This document shows, in pieces, positions 21,167-33,268 of a stretch of DNA of 64,000 bases. Positions within the stretch are counted from its first letter, which is position 1, and each line of letters begins with the position of its first letter. A program made the position numbers and the translations under genes. Source of the stretch: Fragilaria radians. Its lineage: Eukaryota; Bacillariophyta; Fragilariophyceae; Fragilariales; Fragilariaceae. The notes below the pieces were generated by a model. The model made no database searches. It was not told where the DNA came from and was given only the letters and a program-made list of their open reading frames with translations. The stretch is from assembly GCA_900642245.1 (NCBI GenBank), contig CAAAJI010000004.1, positions 277,305 to 341,304 of the forward strand, in the 5' to 3' direction.

Positions 21167-22819
21167 ATGGATCCCTTCCCTCGTCGAAGAGTGACTCGTT
21201 CCTTTCAAGCACGGGGCATGACACTCCAAGCCTCGGCATTGGAGGCTGTCATGAATGTGCTTCGCAGAGAAGAGGACTGTGTGGGAGTGCTGAAGGATAT
21301 TGTCGAAGCATGTAAAGAAAACTCGATTGGAAATGCTGGAATAGTGACGACCGACGTTTTGGCTGCTGTCATTGTTGATTTAACTCGTAATTCCAAGGAT
21401 ATAATGGATGAAGCATTTCAGATTTTAAATGCTTATGAGACACCTCGCTTGTATTATGATACAATGCGTAAACAGTTTACATTACAACGAAACGACGATA
21501 AATCGTTCTTTGGGGAAGCTTCAGATAAGGTAAGACTCAACCAGAATGAAAGATAGAACGTCGAAATCTATTTTCCTTATTATTTCTATGGCAATTTGTA
21601 GATAGATATGATGGCGCAAAGATTTGCCCTGGTTCACCAGCGAATCCTGAAACAAGATGTTTTTCGTCCGAAACATACCACGGCAGACGGTCGACAAATC
21701 TCCTCAGACTCTCGCCATGTGACCCACTCTCTGTGTTCTATAGAGTCTTTGATCGGACGGAAAGGTTGTCGCTTCCTTTTGGGCATGTTGGTACAAGTGG
21801 AAGAAGGGAAGTTCTACCTAGAAGATTTTTCTGCCCAAGTGCCTTTAGATATTCGTGAGGCTGAGATATTGACTGATGGATTCCTAGCAGAGAACTGCAT
21901 CATTCTGGTGGAAGGGGAAATGATCGATGGTACTTTATATGTCCATCGAATGGGAAATCCAATTGTTGAAACACGTCTCAGTGCCATTCAAGACATTGGT
22001 TTGGCGACAACGGATATGTTTCAGTCAATATCTAGTTTGGCACAATTAGAAGATATTCAACAGCAAGAAACCTTGCACGGGTCAGACGGTATGCTAGTTG
22101 TATTAAGTAACGTGTACTTGGACAATCCACAAGTAATGGAGAAACTTAAAATATTGTTTGAGGGCTTCCTGGAAATGAACCCCGTGTATGTTTTCATGGG
22201 AAATTTTATGTCATCAGGAACTTCAGCTAAGGAGTTATTGGGATACTTTGAAGATTTAACTCGTTTGATTTGCAGTATGGACGGTTTGGCCCAAAAGGGG
22301 CGATTCATCTTTCTTCCCGGTCCACGTGATCCGGGGTTGAGAGGCATCCTACCTCAACCAGCGTTACCGAAGTATTGCACACAATCACTTCGCAATAAGG
22401 TTACTCATGCAACCTTTGCGACGAATCCTTGCCGTCTTCGTTATTTCTCGAAGGAGATAGTTCTATATCGAAACGATGTTGTTTTTCAACTTCAACGATC
22501 CGCCTTGGTGACACCTCGAGAGAGCGGGAGCACTGTCATCCAACACACAGTAAAGACTCTGCTCGATCAAGGGCACTTGGCTCCCTATCCTCGTCCGATT
22601 TATTGGCAGCATGACCATATTATGCGTTTGTATCCATTACCGGATGCGTTGATTATTGGAGACAGCCTTGATCAATATTTCGAAAATTATGCTGAATGTG
22701 ACATTATCAATCCAGGTCGGTTCTCACATGACTTTAGCTTTGTTGTCTACCGCCCAATAGCGTCGATCGAGAAGACTAAAACGAAAAGTGAAGTAGAATT
22801 CAGTCAAATAGGGAATTGA
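21167..22819 (+). CDS. POLE2: DNA polymerase epsilon subunit 2 (B subunit), two exons
   Basis: Exon 1 is 21167-21529 and exon 2 is 21602-22819. The intron starts GTAAGA and ends TTTGTAG, and the join (DKIDMMAQRF) keeps frame, giving 526 residues. The N-terminus (FQARGMTLQASALEAVMNVL) matches the small helical domain of POLE2/Dpb2. The middle holds the OB fold (GMLVQVEEGKFYLEDFSAQVPLD). The C-terminal inactive calcineurin-like phosphoesterase domain includes VVLSNVYLDNPQVMEKL, FMGNFMSSG, FIFLPGPRDPG, NPCRLRYFSKEIVLYRND and CDIINPGRFSHDFSF, all in the POLE2 order. It supports the leading-strand replicase in the nucleus. It ends 79 bp from the convergent VMA12-type gene. The length matches the family (about 527 in human). 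Confidence 0.95.
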
Positions 22820-22898
22820 GATAAAGAATAATCCTTAAAAATGAAATTTACTATTTCCAAGTATTTGCGCTCAAAGGCCCAATTATCTGAGCAAAATC

Positions 22899-23705
22899 TC
22901 ACTGTTGCTTTTTCCTTTCTTGTGTCAAGACAGTTGGGGCATTCGGCTTTGCAAATCCAAATGGACTAATTGTTTTCTTTTGCCTTTCTTTTTTTCGAAC
23001 ACTTTTGTCCATAGTATGTGTACGAATAACAAAAAGTATCATTTCAATAAAGAGCATACCTACACCGGATACAACTCCAGCAATGACTCGTCGGATGTCA
23101 ACTTCATGCGGTTTGAGTTCAACTGTTGGTGTCGCTGAGATCCATGAAAAAATTTGTCCCGCGAAAAAGTACATGAAAACTCCAAAGGATATTGGCGCCA
23201 CAATCATATTCAAGCCGATTGAAGCAGCATATGTCATGCTTTTGACCGTTACATCGTCTGCCACATAATGGTCAATATTTCCTGTCAGATATTTGTAACG
23301 AGATTCTTCCTCGCGAAGGCGGAGACGGTCCATGCGCTTTTCAAACTTCCGGGCTTCGTCTTCTGTTTTCATCGTGGGGGGTGGAGTTTCTGTAAAGATC
23401 AGCTTTGTTGATGAAAGTGCGGCGTTGAAAACGAGCAAATTCTCTTTCTTCAGGAGAATAGTAGCTGCACGTACAACATCCAGAGGAATTGGTGCTTCTT
23501 CTTCCTGATCAAGATATTCTTGAACCAGCGAGATAGCGACGTCGGATGGCATGTGAAAAAATTGGGATGAATCAGAAACATCACATAATTCTCCATTCAG
23601 AGAGTTTTTCAAGACAGCTCTTAATTCAGGAGTTGATCCTATACCACATAAGAACTTTCCTGGAATACTTCGTTTCTGTCCTGGTAAATTCCAAGGCAAT
23701 TGCAT
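22899..23705 (-). CDS. VMA12/TMEM199-type V-ATPase assembly factor
   Basis: 268 residues from the ATG at 23705; the frame extends three codons upstream but without an ATG before a stop. The family block is RLREEESRYKYLTGNI (129-144), followed by two membrane segments at about 161-184 (ASIGLNMIVAPISFGVFMYFF core) and 206-227 (RVIAGVVSGVGMLFIEMIL), then a short charged tail. This layout matches Vma12/TMEM199, an ER protein that assembles the V-ATPase Vo sector. The tail is rich in K and R (KKERQKK, ERKKQQ), so it should face the cytosol, and the terminal KKQQ resembles an ER-retrieval dilysine signal. Overall similarity is low, as usual for this family, and the N-terminal 110 residues are not diagnostic. 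Confidence 0.75.
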   Translation of the reverse strand: MQLPWNLPGQKRSIPGKFLCGIGSTPELRAVLKNSLNGELCDVSDSSQFFHMPSDVAISLVQEYLDQEEEAPIPLDVVRAATILLKKENLLVFNAALSSTKLIFTETPPPTMKTEDEARKFEKRMDRLRLREEESRYKYLTGNIDHYVADDVTVKSMTYAASIGLNMIVAPISFGVFMYFFAGQIFSWISATPTVELKPHEVDIRRVIAGVVSGVGMLFIEMILFVIRTHTMDKSVRKKERQKKTISPFGFAKPNAPTVLTQERKKQQ

Positions 23706-24248
23706 GAATGACAAGTTAAACTAAGATAGACGGACCAAATATCCTGTACAAGTTTGAAAAATGACAAAAACAATGCAATATTTTTAGCTCAATCCTTGGT
23801 GATTATCGAGTCTATACTCGTTCATGATGTACTAGACTTGTTCATTTGGGTACCAACTTCGTGAAAAAGATACTTCACTCTGTTTATATGCTGAAAAACA
23901 AGTGCTGCAAACCATGAGGACTTATTGAGATGCTGAAATCCCGGCTGAAAGGAAAAGACCAGAAATTTGATCAGTATTCTAACATTTAGAAATAGGATTT
24001 TGTCGGGATCTTGATTTGTATTCTTGAAGTGAGTTTCAGCAATACATGTCCTACTATTATGATGATAATTTTGGAAAAAGCAAGTTGGAGATTCCTCGTT
24101 CCATTTCCCCCTTAAGAATAAGTTTTGACTAATTTAAGATGCATATTTTATACCTCAAGCAGTGTCTAAACTTAAAAGAACCTCATTCCATGGTAAGGCT
24201 AAGAATGAGGGCAAGAATTGGTACTGACAAGAAAACACTTAGCATTTG

Positions 24249-24368
24249 TGGATAGATGATGCATTGCTAGATCTGCTTGCTAATCCTAAAGCTGATAATC
24301 CAGGTCTACTATGGAAAGAGTGTACTGGCTTTCCTGTGAAGGATCCTCAAGCATTTTGGAGTTCATGA
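24249..24368 (+). pseudogene. Coding-like relic of unknown family
   Basis: An open stretch reads WIDDALLDLLANPKADNPGL and then LWKECTGFPVKDPQAFW before a TGA at 24366. The same frame continues after the stop with EMVIALMAFMCDPVLLSL. The composition is protein-like against an AT-rich background, but no family is recognised. A decayed gag-like or gene-copy sequence is possible. Confidence 0.3.
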
Positions 24369-26236
24369 GAAATGGTTATAGCACTTATGGCCTTCATGTG
24401 TGATCCTGTTCTCTTGAGCCTTACAAATAGTCGATCGAATTCTCTTCATTCGTATCACAGTACTGTACTACGACAATGTCATTCCACTGTGTGCATTTTC
24501 TTTCCGCAATTTTGATTACAGCGAAACACCACATGATTTTGCCTTCGACTTATCAACCAGTTCAGGATTGCTTTATTTCCCGCAATTTCACTTCTCCTCA
24601 ATTCTGTCGCGGGATAAACTTTTTTTAGATGTTGCCATATTACGCCAAAATTCCTATAGGTGGCCAGATTCTTCACAAGAATATGACTTTATATTGCTTA
24701 GTTTCACCTTACATTGAAAATAGAACCTGGAAAAGAGAAGTCATTTCCTATTCATTACTGTAAGCACGAAAAATCATATAATTATAACCTGCACGTCACA
24801 ATTGACAAGACAATGTAATCATTTTGCATTTATAATGAGTGGAATCAATTCATACCCAACATGTATAACCTATCCTAAATGAACTAAAGCAAGGACGGGA
24901 CGATTTCAGGTAATTTCAATGACAGAAAATAGAATTAATGAAGGACTAACGTATTAGCTTGGTGGTAAAGGACATATCAACACATTTGAATCAATCGTAT
25001 CGTTGAAAAGGTTCAAATAATAATAGAGGAACATTTGTTAGTCTGCAAATGTTAATATGCATTTTTCCAGGATAGGTATAGGGAACCACGATTTCTGTTT
25101 CAATACAAAGCTGCTGACATTTAATTGTTCATTTTTCCTGCTACAGTACCGATTGTACCGATAGGCTTTTTTGGCTTCCAAAATGTACATCCGTCTGACG
25201 CCACTAATCCTGGCCTTTTACCCTATCAAACTTGGTCATTTGATAAAAAATAAAACACACATCAATCCCAAAAATATTTCTAAGAAAAATTTACATAAAA
25301 TGCAATGAACGAAGAGAATATCCCATTGGATACTTCAAAGCCTTGACAAGATGCTGCTCCATTAATATAATAAATGGTAATCAATAACCTTATGTTTGCA
25401 TGTAAACTATAATTGCTAACTTATTTCAATATGCCACCAAGAATAATATTTCCTTTGGCTAATCATTACTCAAAGTTTTGTTCTCCCTTATTGATTTTAT
25501 CCCATAACTTCAGCTTGGTGATAAACCAGATAGAAGTTATAGGTTATACCGTATAGCAACCTTGCTATCAAGCACAGTTATCATTGAAACCACTTTCCTT
25601 TTTCTTCTTCATTTGTCTCTCTGATTTCTGTCCTCAGAATGAAATCTTATGAATAGAATCCTAAAAACGTTTAGTACACACCTTTTCACGTATAAAAATG
25701 ATGATATTGGCAATTCTGATCTCCTTGTTTGCTTCGATCATATGCAAAGACAGCCTCAATATTGGATTGAGTGGTAGTACGTCAGTGACCTTTTGATTGA
25801 AGAGTAGTACCTTGAATGCAGATGATATAAAACGATGGTGCTCATTTATTTTTCAGGTTATTCATTCCTATCATTGTTGAGGCAGTAGACAATACGATAC
25901 TAACTTTCTTTAGCTAATTCTTTAACACGGGAAATGCAGTATGCAAAAGGCGTAGCGACACTATGCATTTCCTTTTTTTCCATCTAAAGTAGCATCTATG
26001 ACTAAAACGATTCTCTAATGGCATAAGTAATTCCCAATCAGAAATATTCACAGCTTCAAGGCGATGAGAGCACATCCAGAATAACAAAGTTTAATGAAAA
26101 AGAAGATTGTTATGTTGGAAAGTGTATTCTTCTTATGGATAAGGATGTATACAGAAAAAAGGTTTATGGGAATATAAGAGACTAATTATTTTCTTGCACA
26201 ATACAAGGGTGTTTCTCAATAAAGTACGTTAACATG

Positions 26237-26328
26237 CTCTCTCCTGGGGTCTAAAAGACGCCAGAAGCAAAACTCTGTCCTAGTGTCTAAAAGACGGCAG
26301 AGATAAAACTCTTTCCTAGGGTATAATG
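26237..26328. repeat. 36-bp tandem repeat, about 2.5 copies
   Basis: Copies at 26237-26272 and 26273-26308, with a partial third at 26309-26328. The shared core is GTCTAAAAGACG. Copies differ at several sites, so the array is not recent. Confidence 0.85.
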
Positions 26329-26499
26329 ATGTAGTTTCCAATAACCGTATATTTGTAACGGCATTACACAACTGATTGGCTGATGAAATCCCTTAGCATT
26401 TTTCAAATGAAAACTTCTTAAGTTGTAAACTTGTCTATCAAAGATTAAAATTGCCTTAGCTAGTTGCATAGTTTATTTTATGTAGTTATTCAGAGTACG

Positions 26500-27658
26500 T
26501 TATACTATTCTGATAGTTGGAACTTTTTTAATTGTTTCAGATGCTTCTCTTAAGCTTGAAAAATAATGAGATTTTGTCACATGTCGCATATTGCCCCCAA
26601 GCTGAAATTCGATTCCTTAGCATGGGTGAGAATGATATATTATCGTATAGATGTTTTTTCGCATTTCGAATGGTACTTACATGATTTGACTTTAGGAGCT
26701 GCCTTGGGAATACTTCTCTTCCTTGAGAATTGAGTAAATGATTCCAAGCCTCCCAGTGATTCTTACGAACATACTGAAGTGGAGAAAAACCTCGTTTGTC
26801 GCAAATGAGTAAAAGATCTGGCCACCGCGTTATGATCATTTCAATAATCTCCATATTCGGTTCGGACTGCCATGCAGCATCATGGCAAGGGGTCCTACCA
26901 AAGTCATCTACGACTCGCAGGTCAACCTGAGCCTCCTGTATCAAGAACCTAACCACAGCGACTTGTGAATGACGACAGGCAGTGTGCAAGATGCTCTCCC
27001 CAAAGCGATTGCAACAGTTCATATTACGTTTGAGTTCAAAGTAAGAAAAACGAAGAAAATCAAGGTCTCCAGACTTTACTGCCCCGATAATATCAAGTGA
27101 ATATGAGCGCAACCTGTTTGCAGTGATCCCTTGGAAAAAGTCTTTTACCTGATCGTATTTAAATGTCATCGGTATGAATCCTCCAGCCTCAAGCAGCTTG
27201 TAATACACTGAAGTTGGATCTTCAACCTGTTCGCCTAGTAAGTCCTTTTCATCTGAAGTCAATGGAGTTCCTTGAATGTGCAAAACTTCCTTTGAAGTTG
27301 TTGTCAAACTGTGTCTTCTCGTTGCTCCTTTTGCAGCATCGCTTAGTTTGGTTTGATTGAACATAACTTTAATTTGAGTAATATTCATTTCTCCTGGTTT
27401 CAGCGAAGGAAGGGATGACGACCTTTTCATTCCACGGTCTGAAACTTCGAAAAGGCCTGAGTTCGTTCCTACTGCATGATTATTTCCTTCTGCTAGAATT
27501 GCCATAATTCTTTCTTCATCCCCAGATGATGAAAAACAAGAGTTCGAGTCACTTTCAGAGCCGGAGTAAGAATCCTCGTCGCTTCCTTGGGAAACTGAGT
27601 CATCTGTAGACTCATCCACTTTGCCCGAGTTAGTATAATTCAATAAGCGTTCATTCAT
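26500..27658 (-). CDS. Ankyrin-repeat protein, two exons
   Basis: The start is the ATG at 27658. A GTAAGT donor after 26681 and a TTTCAG acceptor before 26601 remove 79 bp. The resulting 33-residue tail (ending SLREASETIKKVPTIRIV) looks more natural than the unspliced end at 26537. Spliced length is 359 residues. Residues 1-75 are acidic and Ser-rich; 76-170 are basic and Ser/Thr-rich (RSSSLPSLK, RRHSLTTT), which look like phosphorylation sites. Residues about 187-310 form three to four ankyrin repeats with FGESILHTACRHSQ and FGRTPCHDAAW and a degenerate last one (KRGFSPLQYVRKNH). The repeats mediate protein binding; partner and pathway are unknown. Small ankyrin proteins of this shape are common in diatom genomes. 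Confidence 0.8.
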
Positions 27659-30400
27659 CACGTAAATGACCTTGTCTAAATCGGATTTATGGAACTAAAG
27701 GGGAATTAATCAAAAGTCGATGACGTATTTACTGAGAAAGGTCAGCCTAAGACATACGAATCTGTGGAACACACAGGCATAGAGAATATGAAGAACAACC
27801 AATTTATATTGCTACCCTACAATTATTAATATGTATTCCTACTTTGGTTTTGGTTACCGCCTCGGGGTTTTTTCAACAAATTCAATTTCAGAACACACGT
27901 GGTTGCACTATCATCCCTAACCTTTACAGTAAGAATTCATTCATTTTATTTGTGACCGGAAAAAAATTTGTGCTATAGCTTTGAATCAAAAGTGAAAACA
28001 TTGATCTCATGAATGGACAAGCGTAATATTACTGCTTTTAATAGACAAACTTATTTATATTATTATCGGTAAACACAGCGTTTGGGAAACGGAAGGTATT
28101 GAAGTTTTGAAAAACTTGGGCAAAATACTTTGTCATGGAAGTTTTAGCAACCAAGTAAGTCAGATGGATGGTAGTGCACCAATCATTGATTTATTTCCTT
28201 TATTGGAAGCAATTCTTATTGCATAGACGTGTCAAGGTAAAGTTTTGGGAGAAGCAGCATTTTTGGGATATCATCGTTGATGAGTATGCAGTCATTTTGG
28301 AGGTATTTTAAGGAGAGCTTTCAAAAAAAACGTGACAACGCTAATCATGGAGTTAAACGGGTGTTGAGTTGTACAATGATACTTCAGATGATCGATGTAG
28401 AAAGAAAGGCTTTGGCCCTTTTCGTTTGTTAGCAATCTTTTATTATTATTTAATTTTTCTGATTAAACAATGTTTGTTATCGTCAGTGGAAAGAAAGGAA
28501 CGTTGTTCAATATATTGTTGTAACTTACATTAAGCACGTATACGATACGAGTGTAGAAGCATCTCATAACCTATTCCATTTTTTTGAAAGTAATCATCAT
28601 CATTACATTCATCCGTCAAAGTATCACGTGCATATCACCGTGCTTACGTGGATAAGAATTCAAAAAGCCAAACCTTGCGTCCAAACAATTAGTTGGTCTT
28701 CACATGAAGTATTCAGATGCCGGATTTGTATGATCCTAAGAAAAAAACTGACTTGGGAACCGTTCTAAACTTGTCATTACCAATTAGTTTTTTTATCGGT
28801 ATTTGTTAAGTGTCTGAACCACGTGATTTATGGCATGGCGGTAAAGACTGAAACATAACACTTCTACCCAAAAGTTATAAACTTTTCCCCTTAGGATTAA
28901 ACTGAAGATTATAATCATGAGATGAATTACTATGGAACTTAAAAGGCTAAACTAGTTTTAGAATCTTTCTTGAGCCTTGTAATGACTGTATGGCTAGAAA
29001 GATACGTTTGTTTTGCTTGGACGCTTTTATGGTAATGACAACTATCATTCAATGTTTTTTCATCTGTTGGGGGTTGTGAGTCTGCATTCATAAAATGCTT
29101 TATGCATATAGTTTATTAGTGCAGAACTCATCTGATTATTCTAAGCATCATTTTGATGCTGGCAAATTATATGAACTCTCATTTCAGTAATCGTATTTAA
29201 TATCATGCCTTTTTTAATTTACTCAAAAGCCTCTTGATATCTTGGCAAGAACTCGAATTTGACCTTTATCATAATCTAGACTAATTAGTGGGGTGACTAC
29301 TCCAACATACTGGTGAGATACCTTTCTGCTTTAAGGACCGTAATCTAAAACAAACATATCGAGCTGAGAGGAAGAAGAAATCTACAAGTACTACGTTAAA
29401 GGACTACAGAAGTAGTATAGGAAAAGAGAATCGAGGAATTATGTGCATAGTTGAAGGACAATACGGTCAAGTTTATGCCGGTTTCCAATTTCAAGTAGAT
29501 TTTCAAGAGATATTGAAAAAGAGTCAGTGTACCTTCTTCACGTTAAATGAAGCGCGCTCAGAATCTCAAATTAAGCATGATGTACATACTCTGTGTGGAA
29601 TGCAGCACTTGCCAAAGGAGTGTTGGCATAAGGGAGGATATTTTTGCTTAGCAGAGCAAATGATTGTATCCAAATAATCAAATAGTTGCGAATGATAATC
29701 GTATGTCTATCACAATCCGATTGAAGAACACAAACTTGTTATAAATACAGACTTGATAGGCATTATTGACATTAATTGACTTAAATGGATTTAGCATAAT
29801 AAAGATGCTTTACCATTTCCCGATAAAATTTTATTATTTGAACACTGAACTCTGAACCCTGAACCCTGAACCCTGAGCTCTCTGTCCTTTTTTTCACAGA
29901 TGTAACACTTTGTTTTCATGTTCTAATAGTTCTCTCAGCTACTTCTTCAACTTTTAATTCCATATTCTCATCTACCTGTTTGAAAGCAAGGCATTCCTCA
30001 ACAAATTTGATTTCTGTAAAATAAAGGATCTGCCTGTAACCAGTTTCCGAAATGCTATTCTAATGAGTGAAACCCTAACTCTATTCAATTCGACTGCGAG
30101 GATAGCAATCCTTGTTCAAGATACAAATCGAGGGGTCCAATATCCTGTATCGTTATGGATGTAGTACTTTACCATGGAACTCAACCCTTCTCTCCCCTTT
30201 ATTTGTCACGAATAAGAACATGAGACGAGTTTCGCTTTTCGACATCACGGTTCTTGTTCGGTTTTCACGGAAATTCTTTCACAATAGAAAAATCCTTGAC
30301 GCTTTATCTGACACAAAGGAACTCTTGATTGCAATTCATAAATAAGAAAACACAGACTGAAAATATACCCTTTGTTGGAAAGAAAAGTCGATCCTCCAGA
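27659..30400. other. Long AT-rich intergenic region
   Basis: No supported gene in 2.7 kb. The plus ORF at 29441-29677 (78 codons, with GQYGQVYAGF near its start) has no context that supports it. A short (CCCTGAA)n run lies at about 29841-29880. The last 70 bp before 30401 remain open in frame with the next gene. Confidence 0.5.
29841..29880. repeat. Short (CCCTGAA)n run
   Basis: About five 7-bp units read ACTGAACTCTGAACCCTGAA and onward. It resembles a variant telomere-like motif, but it is too short and internal to mean more than a microsatellite. Confidence 0.7.
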
Positions 30401-30778
30401 ATGACATACCGTAAATTGATTATTAAGGCTGTGGAAGAACTACGGGATATGAATATGAGATCATCCAAAGATGCTATTTATCGTTACGTTGAATCTCATA
30501 TTCCTGTTGGAATGGAATGTAATTATCCGCTTTTCCTGACGGATCTAAAAGCATTAGCTGAGGACGGGATTCTTGAAATAACACCTACACACTGTTCATT
30601 TTCTCAAAGTTTCAAAAAGAAGAGAATAATGGAGATTCAAGCGAGGGCACTAGCACTGCAGCTTGCGTCTCCAAATCTGAATGTCTGGATGGACTTGATG
30701 TCTGATGATCCAATGCCTCCGATGCACTCTGATCACATAAAGTGTAAAGAAGCAAAGCGTCGGGTCACTTCGGCATAA
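30401..30778 (+). CDS. Small protein with a linker-histone H1/H5-like winged-helix domain
   Basis: The ATG at 30401 gives 125 residues. The frame is open back to 30329 but without another ATG, so either this is the start or an upstream exon joins there (a CAG lies at about 30354). Residues 1-61 fit the H15 pattern: YRKLIIKAVEELRD, then SSKDAIYRYVESHIP, then PLFLTDLKALAEDGILEIT, three helices with a terminal wing as in H1. The tail has KKKR and a few basic residues but is not the Lys/Ala/Pro-rich tail of a canonical H1. It ends with acidic and Pro/Met residues (SDDPMPPMHSDH). A DNA-binding chromatin protein is likely. It is convergent with the next gene. Confidence 0.6.
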   Translation: MTYRKLIIKAVEELRDMNMRSSKDAIYRYVESHIPVGMECNYPLFLTDLKALAEDGILEITPTHCSFSQSFKKKRIMEIQARALALQLASPNLNVWMDLMSDDPMPPMHSDHIKCKEAKRRVTSA

Positions 30779-30890
30779 TCAACGTATCAAATTCTCTAGT
30801 TTTTCCCATGAATACCACTACTGCAATTAAAGCCTTGTCGGATTTTGGATTTATCCGTTTAGGTGAATAGTAAAATGTATAGACTATAGT

Positions 30891-30987
30891 TTGATTTTCA
30901 TAAGCAAATATACAGGCATTAATTTGATTTTCAATAGCAAATGTACAGACTTTAATTTCATTTTCAATAGCAAATATAGATTTTAAT
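30891..30987. repeat. 33-bp tandem repeat, three copies
   Basis: Units at 30891-30923, 30924-30956 and a shortened 30957-30987, each built on TTGATTTTCAATAGCAAATG. It lies downstream of the plastid-type gene's stop codon, probably in its 3' UTR or in a last intron. Confidence 0.9.
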
Positions 30988-31020
30988 GGATCATTAGCTC
31001 CAATGAGTATTACTTTCTAA

Positions 31021-31464
31021 TTACAACTTACTCTTAGGATCGATTGAGAAGTCCCAATGGATTCCACCTCCATTCTGATAGTATTCTTGAATTCCTGTAG
31101 TCCATTCATTCACTGTCATACAATCGTTACAGCGAAGGCTAACACATAAGTCAGAGGCACAAAATCTAGCTCGCCTAAATTCTGGAGGTATAGTGAAGAA
31201 CCAAGCGGAGAGGAGAAAAGCGAATCCTAGCAGAGGCAATCCTCTGTCGATACCGTAAATGTCATTGGGTGTTGGTGGCTGCTTTTGGGCCAAAAGTACG
31301 ACCTTTGTTGCGAGGAATGTCTTTCGATTCTTGTTAGTCTTGGCAATCACATGATTGATAACTTTTAAAGGCCTTGGAGAAGTCAACATAAACGATGAAG
31401 CTTCTTCATGCAACAAAACGATTCCAAAGAGAAGATAGCAAATGCAACAGCTGTAGAATCTCAT
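31021..31464 (-). CDS. Small plastid membrane protein of unknown function
   Basis: I chose the ATG at 31464 (147 residues); the frame extends upstream, but this start places the signal peptide (YSCCICYLLFGIVLLHEE) at the N-terminus. ASSFMLTSPRP follows, matching the ASAFAP plastid cleavage motif. The mature part has one membrane segment (RGLPLLGFAFLLSAWFFTIP) and then PPEFRRARFCASDLC and a hydrophilic tail with NGGGIHWDFSID. Four cysteines cluster after the membrane segment. I do not recognise a named family. The final codons contain GAGTAAGTTG just before the stop, which is a good splice donor, so a last exon downstream may exist and the true C-terminus is uncertain. Confidence 0.6.
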   Translation of the reverse strand: MRFYSCCICYLLFGIVLLHEEASSFMLTSPRPLKVINHVIAKTNKNRKTFLATKVVLLAQKQPPTPNDIYGIDRGLPLLGFAFLLSAWFFTIPPEFRRARFCASDLCVSLRCNDCMTVNEWTTGIQEYYQNGGGIHWDFSIDPKSKL

Positions 31465-32554
31465 CTTTTTTGAAACAACTGAGCAATCGTTTCCGTGTAG
31501 CCCCAGCGGCTCCAACATTAGGGTTATGAGCTTTTTCACATCACATTGACAGTGGGCTTGATGAAAATTTTGAAGCTGTTTCTATTCGATTTCCATTTTA
31601 TTCAATTTAAGGGGAAATCCTTGATAAAGGGCAGCAACAAATGAGATATTCAGTACAACACTTGATGTAATGGGGGAGATTGTGTGAACATTTCTTGGTA
31701 AGAGGCTACCCTATATGTTACATGAATTTTGAATGGGACTTATTTTTCAGCGCCGTACAACATTTGAAAGGACACCCATTTTGTCTAAAACATTCTTATT
31801 ACAAGTCATCAATTGAGCGTAAATCAGCGGGGGTTAAAATAATCCAATACTGTTGTTTAACTTATATTTCTAGAGGGCGGTCAATCAGCAACATAGCACA
31901 AAACTTGTTCATAAAGTTACCTAGCCCCAAAAATTTGTGGGATAAAAATACGCTTTAATCTACCTATTGAAATAAGCCCCGTTGCTCTGTGGCTCTAGAG
32001 CATGATTCAATGAAGATGGTAATTATTGCTAGAGTGAATTGCTTCCACTCAAGGAACCTTTTCTCTGTGTATGAACACAACTGCAGCTAACTTACAAAAG
32101 CAAATAAATGTGCGGGATAATCGAGCTAACCCACTTGCACTAATGACCCAAAATTGGAAGTAGTTAGTTTGAAAATTACAATATAAAAAGAGATCCTTTC
32201 TACACTTTTGAACAATAGGCTCTGAAACTTCTCTTTTTTGGCTCAGTTTTGATTTGATATAAGCATGATCACTAATGTCATTCAATTCGATATTATTGCA
32301 TTTTTCTAAGCATTGAAAGAAAGTAGGAAGCACGTTCACCATTAAATGATAATGTTATAGCCAAGGCAAATATCTTTGGAAAAGGAAATGTATTAGCTTA
32401 AAATGTACAATTCCAAAGTCTCATGAAGAGCTAGATGAACACACAGAATAAGTAAGGACGTTGCTTAGGATTTTGGATGTAAATAAAAAAAATCGCCTTA
32501 AACATAATTGCTATCAATCGATGTAAAGGACGGAAGCAAAGTTGCATTTAAAGG

Positions 32555-32830
32555 GTGAAAGACTTCAAGTGTAGGAGTAAAAAGATGATAAAGCTGGATC
32601 ACATGGCGAAAGGTGACAACTTAGCGAGACCATTTACTAAATGCATTAAGTTAGTATTGAACACAACAAGGCATGATTGGGCAGAATGGTATAAGCATAT
32701 CAATAGAATATCATCGATCCTAAAAGATACATATACAAATGCTACACAATGGATAATGCATAATAAGCAGAGGCCAGATGCAAACATATTTTGTTCTGAG
32801 TATTTTCAGTTCTTTAGAAGAGTGCTATGA
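32555..32830 (+). pseudogene. Probable copia polyprotein tail, decayed
   Basis: The frame contains HMAKGDNLARPFTKCIKL. The GDNLAxPFTK core matches the DNxADxFTK motif near the end of copia RNase H (normally DNLADPFTK, so the second Asp is Arg here). No ATG, LTR or adjacent pol part supports a working element. Confidence 0.5.
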
Positions 32831-33268
32831 ATAATTTTGAAATTGTCCAATGAAAAGGGCTGCAGGGATAAGGATAGTAGACAGATTACACCCACAAGAA
32901 TTCGAAATTAAACAATGTATATTCTGCCTATCCGAATAGAGAGGTGACATACTACTAAAATTATACTAGAATATGCCACATTTAGATTTTGAAAAATTAG
33001 TTATTGTCTTCACAATTTTAAATCACATGCATTTTTTAATCTAATCAAGCAAATAAAAAAACAATTACTCTTTAGTCAAACAATTGTTCGATCGCCACCA
33101 ATCATATTGATGTTCATCAAAGCATATTGACAATTTTAGACAAGCCATGAATTTGCCATCAATTAGGAGTTATAGCTATATGCAAGCATCCAGAAGACAT
33201 GTGGCACGTAACTGAAAACGAGTATAATAACTACGAAGTAGTAAATATTCAAAACTTTACAATAAAAG

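Larger units (their letters stand above)
23706..26499. other. Long AT-rich intergenic region
   Basis: No intact gene in 2.8 kb. A coding-like relic (24249-24368) and a 36-bp tandem repeat (26237-26328) are listed separately. The minus ORFs at 24479-24676 and 26287-26469 lack support. Confidence 0.5.

Noticed and set aside
29441..29677. 78-codon plus ORF with GQYGQVYAGF
   Set aside because: The glycine-loop look is superficial; no further kinase motif follows.
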